From Mongoliimonas terrestris (lineage in GTDB: Bacteria > Pseudomonadota > Alphaproteobacteria > Rhizobiales > Pleomorphomonadaceae), in assembly GCF_001927285.1 (NCBI RefSeq), contig NZ_MSIG01000019.1, forward strand, positions 1 through 64,000: 64,000 nucleotides of DNA, given 5' to 3'. Positions 60,454 through 64,000 of the stretch are shown here, one piece after another. The position numbers and the translations under genes are program-made. The notes beneath the pieces were generated by a model, which did not search any database, was not told where the DNA came from, and was given only the letters and a program-made list of their open reading frames with translations. Each line of letters starts with the position of its first letter. Position 1 is the first letter of the stretch.

Positions 60454-61533
60454 ATGAACTTCTCCAGCGACAATTGGGCGGGAGCCTCGGCGCCGGTTGC
60501 GGCCGCCCTCTCCGCCGTGAACCAGGGCCTCCAGCCCGCCTACGGCACCGACGACGCCAGCCGCAAGGTTGACGACTGGTTCGCCGAAATCTTCGAGCAG
60601 CCGGTCGGCGTCTTCATGGTGGCGACCGGCACGGCCGCCAACTGCCTGTCCCTCGCCGCCTGTTCCAAACCGGGCGGCGTGGTGCTCTGCCACGAGGTCG
60701 CGCACATCGCCAACGACGAGGCGGGCGCGCCGTCCTTCTTCTCCGGCGGGGGCACGCTCCATCCGATCGCCGGCCCCAACGGCAAGATCACGCCCGACGG
60801 CCTGGAAGCGGCGCTCGCGCGCTATCATCCGCCGGCCGTGCATCACGGACGGCCGGTGGCGCTCAGCCTCACCCAGGCCACCGAGTGGGGCACGGTCTAT
60901 ACGGTGGACGAGGTCGCGGCGCTTTCCGCCATCGCCCATCGCGCCGGCCTCAAGGTGCACATGGACGGCGCCCGCTTCGCCAACGCCATCGTCGGGCGCA
61001 ACGTCGCGCCCGCCGACATGACGTGGCGGGCAGGGGTGGATGTCCTCTCGTTCGGCGCGACCAAGAACGGCTGCTGGAGCGCCGAGGCGATCGTCACCTT
61101 CGACCGCACGCTCGACGAGGACCTCGCCTACGCCCGCAAGCGTGCGGGCCAGCTCTTCTCCAAGTCCCGGTTCGCGGCGGCCCAGTTCCTCGGCTATTTC
61201 GATCTCGGCCACTGGCTCGACAATGCCGTGCACGCCAACGGCATGGCGGCCCGCCTTGCCGCCGGCATCCAGGAGGTGCCCGGCGCGCGGCTGGTTCTGT
61301 CGCCCGAGGCCAACGAGGTGTTCGCCGTCTGGCCGCGGGCGGCGAGCGCCCGCCTGAAGGCGGCCGGCGCCGGCTTCTACGCCTGGTCGTCGGACGGATT
61401 GCCGGACGCCGTCAGGCCCGGACCGGACGAGGAGGTCGTCCGCCTCGTCACCAGCTTCGCCACGACCAAGCACGACATCGCCGCTTTCGTGACGGCGCTG
61501 GAGGACGCGATGGCGTCCGAGCGCCGCGGCTGA
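60454..61533 (+). CDS. ltaE: Low-specificity L-threonine aldolase family protein
   Basis: A 359-residue PLP enzyme of fold type I. It cleaves L-threonine or allo-threonine to glycine and acetaldehyde, or a related beta-hydroxy amino acid. The PLP lysine is Lys204 in VLSFGATKNGCWSAEA. Other blocks are the start NFSSDNWAGASAPVAAAL, VATGTAANCLSLAA, CHEVAHIANDEAGAP and VHMDGARFANAI with the cofactor-binding aspartate. The length matches the family. It is a single gene, closed by a hairpin shared with the convergent hsp20. Confidence 0.92.
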   Translation: MNFSSDNWAGASAPVAAALSAVNQGLQPAYGTDDASRKVDDWFAEIFEQPVGVFMVATGTAANCLSLAACSKPGGVVLCHEVAHIANDEAGAPSFFSGGGTLHPIAGPNGKITPDGLEAALARYHPPAVHHGRPVALSLTQATEWGTVYTVDEVAALSAIAHRAGLKVHMDGARFANAIVGRNVAPADMTWRAGVDVLSFGATKNGCWSAEAIVTFDRTLDEDLAYARKRAGQLFSKSRFAAAQFLGYFDLGHWLDNAVHANGMAARLAAGIQEVPGARLVLSPEANEVFAVWPRAASARLKAAGAGFYAWSSDGLPDAVRPGPDEEVVRLVTSFATTKHDIAAFVTALEDAMASERRG

Positions 61534-61556
61534 GCCTTTCACCCCCGACGAAAAGA

Positions 61557-61584
61557 AAGCGCCCCGGGCTGGCCCGGAGCGCTT
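61557..61584. terminator. Terminator between threonine aldolase and hsp20
   Basis: A 13-position inverted repeat with one mismatch (arms AAGCGCCCCGGGC and GCCCGGAGCGCTT). On the minus strand it is followed by TTTCTTTT, so it chiefly ends the hsp20 transcript. On the plus strand it lacks a T tract. Confidence 0.75.
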
Positions 61585-61626
61585 CGGTCGTCGCAACGGT
61601 GCGGACCGGTGTGGCCCGACCCGCCT

Positions 61627-62091
61627 TCAGTTGATGGTGTTCGCCTCGATCTGCTTCGCCTCGCCGGCGCGGCCGATCGGGATCTGGCGGGCCTTCTTCT
61701 CCTCGGGGATCTCGCGGGCGAGATCGATGTGGAGAAGGCCGTTCTGAAGGGCGGCGCCCTTCACCTCCACGTGGTCGGCCAGCTGGAAGCGCCGCTCGAA
61801 CGCCCGCGAAGCGATGCCCCGGTAGAGCACCTCGGCGGACTTGTCGTCGGCCGGCTTCTTGTCGCCCTTCACGGTCAGCGTGTTCTCACGCGCCTCGATG
61901 GAAAGGTCGGTGTCGGCGAAGCCGGCGACGGCGAGCGTGATCCGGTAGGCGTTCTCGCCGGTCCGCTCGATGTTGTAGGGCGGGTAGGTCTGCGCGCCGC
62001 CCTCGGCCGAGGCCATCTGGTCCAGCATGGAGAAGAGGCGGTCGAAGCCGACGGTGGAGCGATAGAGCGGGCTGAAATCAACCTGACGCAT
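61627..62091 (-). CDS. Small heat-shock protein, Hsp20/IbpA family
   Basis: A 154-residue alpha-crystallin-domain chaperone that holds unfolding proteins. It has the IbpA-like start MRQVDFSPLYRSTVGFDRLF, then NIERTGENAYRITLAVAGFA (the first crystallin strands), GIASRAFERRFQLADHVEVK, and a C-terminal tail with the I-x-I-type RQIPIGRA motif. GGAGG lies nine bases before the ATG within a hairpin-rich leader (see 62092-62141), as expected for thermosensor-controlled small heat-shock genes in Rhizobiales. Confidence 0.95.
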   Translation of the reverse strand: MRQVDFSPLYRSTVGFDRLFSMLDQMASAEGGAQTYPPYNIERTGENAYRITLAVAGFADTDLSIEARENTLTVKGDKKPADDKSAEVLYRGIASRAFERRFQLADHVEVKGAALQNGLLHIDLAREIPEEKKARQIPIGRAGEAKQIEANTIN

Positions 62092-62141
62092 AGTAGAAGT
62101 CCTCCTTGAGCGACTGCTAAGGCCCCTTCTGCGAAGGAGCC
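62092..62141 (-). promoter_or_regulatory. Candidate RNA thermometer in the hsp20 leader
   Basis: Reading 5' to 3' on the minus strand, a nine-pair hairpin (GGCTCCTTC/GAAGGGGCC, loop GCA) is followed by CCTT-AGC-AGTC-GCT-C-AAGG. In that second element the first half of the AAGGAGG ribosome site is paired with CCTT. In addition, CTCCTT of the first hairpin is fully complementary to AAGGAG, so an alternative pairing could hide the whole site. This fits the ROSE-type thermometers known upstream of small heat-shock genes in rhizobia, but the consensus was not tested. Confidence 0.5.
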
Positions 62142-62388
62142 GGTTCGGACCCGGGTGGCGCCGATCGCCTTGGTGGCCGATCGCGGTCCCGGTCGGGTCC
62201 GGCGGACCCCAGATGGGCGTCCGCATGACTTATGTGAGAATGCACTTTCGGGCCGTCAAGAGGGTCGGAACCGACCTTTCAGGCGGTTGCGCGACAGGCC
62301 GGTCGGCCCGGTCCGTCGTGCGGCGGTGGCGGGCGCGGGGCGGCTTTGGTAGGAGAGAGCCGTCCTGCCGCCGAACCCGCGAGAAGCC

Positions 62389-63333
62389 ATGGTCCTGAAG
62401 TCGCTTCCCGAACTGCCGATCCCGTCCGACACGGTGGTGCAGCGTCTGGAGACAGCCGACGGCGTGGGCCTGCGCGCCGCCCGCTGGCCGGCCCGCGTGC
62501 GCCCGGTCCAGGGCACCGTCTGCCTGTTCCAGGGGCGCGGCGAGCAGATCGAGAAGTATCTCCCGGTGGTGGAGGCGCTGCGCGACCGCGGCTTCGCCGT
62601 CGCCACGTTCGACTGGCGCGGCCAGGGCGGCTCCGACCGGCTCGCCGCCGTGCCGCTCGGCCACGTCAACGACTTCCGCGACTACCAGCGCGACATCGAG
62701 GCCTTCCGCCGCACCATGGTGCTGCCGGACTGTCCCGGCCCCCACTATGCGCTCGCCCATTCGATGGGCGGCAACATCCTCCTGGAAGCCGCGCCCAAGC
62801 TCGCGCCGTGGATCCGGCGTCTGGTGCTCTCGGCGCCCTTCCTCGACTTCGGCGCCATCCCGGTGTCCCGCACGACCGTCCGGCGCCTTGCGCTCGGCTT
62901 CAAGCTCGCCGGCCTCGGCCGCGCCGCCATTCCGGGTCCGACGCGCAAGCTCGCCGTCGTGCGCGATTTCGAGGACAATCCTCTGACATCCGACCCGGAG
63001 CAGTTCCGGATCATGACCTCGCTCACCCGCGTCTATCCGGAACTCTGGCTCGGCGCGCCGACCAACGGCTGGATGTATGCCGCCGCCGCCGCCATGGACC
63101 GGCTCGACGCGGACGACTTTCCGGCCACCGTGCCCTTGCCCGTGATGCTGATCAATTGCGGCGCCGACCGGCTGGTGTCCGTCGCCGCCAACGAGCGCAT
63201 GGCCCGCCGCCTGCGCTCCATCGCCTACGTGCTGGTGCCGGGTTCCCGCCACGAGATCCTGTTCGAGGCGCCGGCCTACGCCGCCCAGTTCTGGGCGGCG
63301 TTCGACAGCTTCGTGCCCGGCTCGCGGGACTGA
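62389..63333 (+). CDS. Alpha/beta hydrolase (lysophospholipase/monoglyceride-lipase type)
   Basis: A 314-residue serine hydrolase of the hydrolase_4 group. The nucleophile is Ser125 in ALAHSMGGNILLE. The oxyanion-side motif is FDWRGQGGSDR, with acid and base in NCGADRLVS and GSRHEILFE. There is no signal peptide. Similar proteins are called lysophospholipase L2 (PldB)-like. It is divergent from hsp20 with about 300 bases between starts and converges on the HisN-type gene. The substrate, probably a fatty acyl ester, is inferred from the family. Confidence 0.92.
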   Translation: MVLKSLPELPIPSDTVVQRLETADGVGLRAARWPARVRPVQGTVCLFQGRGEQIEKYLPVVEALRDRGFAVATFDWRGQGGSDRLAAVPLGHVNDFRDYQRDIEAFRRTMVLPDCPGPHYALAHSMGGNILLEAAPKLAPWIRRLVLSAPFLDFGAIPVSRTTVRRLALGFKLAGLGRAAIPGPTRKLAVVRDFEDNPLTSDPEQFRIMTSLTRVYPELWLGAPTNGWMYAAAAAMDRLDADDFPATVPLPVMLINCGADRLVSVAANERMARRLRSIAYVLVPGSRHEILFEAPAYAAQFWAAFDSFVPGSRD

Positions 63334-63355
63334 CCCGCTCCCCGCTTCGATGTCG

Positions 63356-64000
63356 TCACGGGGTCGCGCCGGCCAGCATCTCCAGCGCCGCGGCGTGCAC
63401 CCGGGCGTCGCCGGCCGCCACCACCCGGCCGCCATCGATGGCCGAGCCGCCTTCCCAGTTGGTGATCACCCCGCCGGCGCCCTCGATCACCGGGATCAGG
63501 GCCATGATGTCGAACGGCTTCAGCCCGGCCTCGATGACGAGGTCCACATGGCCGCCGGCGACCATGCAGTAGGCGTAGCAGTCGCAGCCGTAGCGCACGA
63601 GGCGCACGCGCTCCTCCACCCGGCGGTAGGCCGCCTGCTCGGCGCCCTGGAAAAGGGCGGGCGTGGTGGTCAGAAGCGTCGCGGAGGCGAGATCGGCACA
63701 CGGCCGCGTGCGCAACGGCGCCGGCCCGCCCGGCCCCGTATAGGTGGCGGTCGTGCCGTCGCCGAAGTAGCGCTCGCCGGTGAAGGGCTGGGCCATCATG
63801 CCGAACACCGGCCGGCCGGCCCGCTTCAGCCCGATCAGCGTGCCCCATACGGGCAGGCCGGAGATGAAGGCGCGGGTGCCGTCGATCGGGTCCACCACCC
63901 ACACGTAGTCGGCCGATCCGCTGTCGTCGCCGAACTCCTCGCCGAGGATGCCGTGGGTGGGATGGTGCGCGGTCACCAGGTCGCGAATCGCGACCTCGGC
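63356..64000 (-). CDS. Inositol-monophosphatase-family phosphatase, HisN (histidinol-phosphatase) type, partial
   Basis: The C-terminal 214 residues of a magnesium-dependent phosphatase that continues past the window edge, so the N-terminus is missing. Metal-site motifs are GILGEEFG, VWVVDPIDGTRAFISGLPVW and the C-terminal GLKPFDIMALIPVIEGAGGV. The wording DPIDGTRAFISG with a cysteine/tyrosine pair (YGCDCYAYCMVAGG) is typical of alphaproteobacterial HisN, which dephosphorylates histidinol phosphate; a related inositol- or AMP-phosphatase cannot be excluded. No in-frame stop lies between 63356 and the window end. Confidence 0.88.
   Translation of the reverse strand, partial: AEVAIRDLVTAHHPTHGILGEEFGDDSGSADYVWVVDPIDGTRAFISGLPVWGTLIGLKRAGRPVFGMMAQPFTGERYFGDGTTATYTGPGGPAPLRTRPCADLASATLLTTTPALFQGAEQAAYRRVEERVRLVRYGCDCYAYCMVAGGHVDLVIEAGLKPFDIMALIPVIEGAGGVITNWEGGSAIDGGRVVAAGDARVHAAALEMLAGATP

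Overview
The window is GC-rich bacterial chromosome that looks like an alphaproteobacterium of the order Hyphomicrobiales (Rhizobiales). Supporting content: ExoD, a BA14K-type protein, an alphaproteobacterial eukaryote-like ornithine decarboxylase behind a long structured leader, a RirA-type (TGA-N9-TCA) palindrome at the tonB genes, an IbpA-like Hsp20 with a hairpin-rich 5'UTR, and a GTG/TTG-tolerant, tightly packed operon style. No rRNA, tRNA, insertion sequence, prophage or CRISPR array was recognised. The genus cannot be named from the sequence alone.

Layout. 0-10.2 kb: a peptide/amide scavenging cluster. A dipeptide-type ABC transporter and an amidase form one minus-strand operon. They are flanked by a RidA protein, a hydantoin-racemase-fold protein that lacks both catalytic cysteines, and a gamma-glutamyltransferase. 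10.2-19.4 kb: a phosphonate or organophosphate-like module. It holds a PHP phosphoesterase, a calcineurin-type phosphoesterase, a Ugp-type ABC transporter with a Tat-exported binding protein, a divergent PhnM paralogue and a PhnF-type regulator, with no C-P lyase core genes in the window. 19.5-26.7 kb: small membrane and secreted proteins, ExoD, two regulators, a sugar-acid-type dehydrogenase and a TadG-like von Willebrand protein. 26.9-31.1 kb: tonB-exbB-exbD, a conserved periplasmic protein and a FhuF-like reductase around an iron-box-like palindrome.

31.3-43 kb: an SLC13-type transporter, ferrochelatase, a single-domain response regulator, a TRAP transporter whose binding protein is encoded convergently, a PuuD-like amidotransferase, a NicO nickel/cobalt exporter with its DUF1007 partner, and a LysR regulator. 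43-49.9 kb: ornithine decarboxylase with its leader and a GNAT acetyltransferase, a slipin-NfeD pair, an outer-membrane barrel and GalU. 50-54.2 kb: a lytic transglycosylase lipoprotein, a degenerate SGNH-hydrolase-fold protein and GltD. 54.2-59.7 kb: a VapBC toxin-antitoxin pair sits between gltD and gltB. 60.4-64 kb: threonine aldolase, Hsp20, an alpha/beta hydrolase and the 3' part of a HisN-type phosphatase that runs off the window.

The most unusual points are two intact proteins whose catalytic residues have been replaced (610-1272 and 51562-52698), the PhnF/PhnM module without C-P lyase, vapBC inside gltBD, and an orphan terminator with a short upstream reading frame at 16.9 kb.
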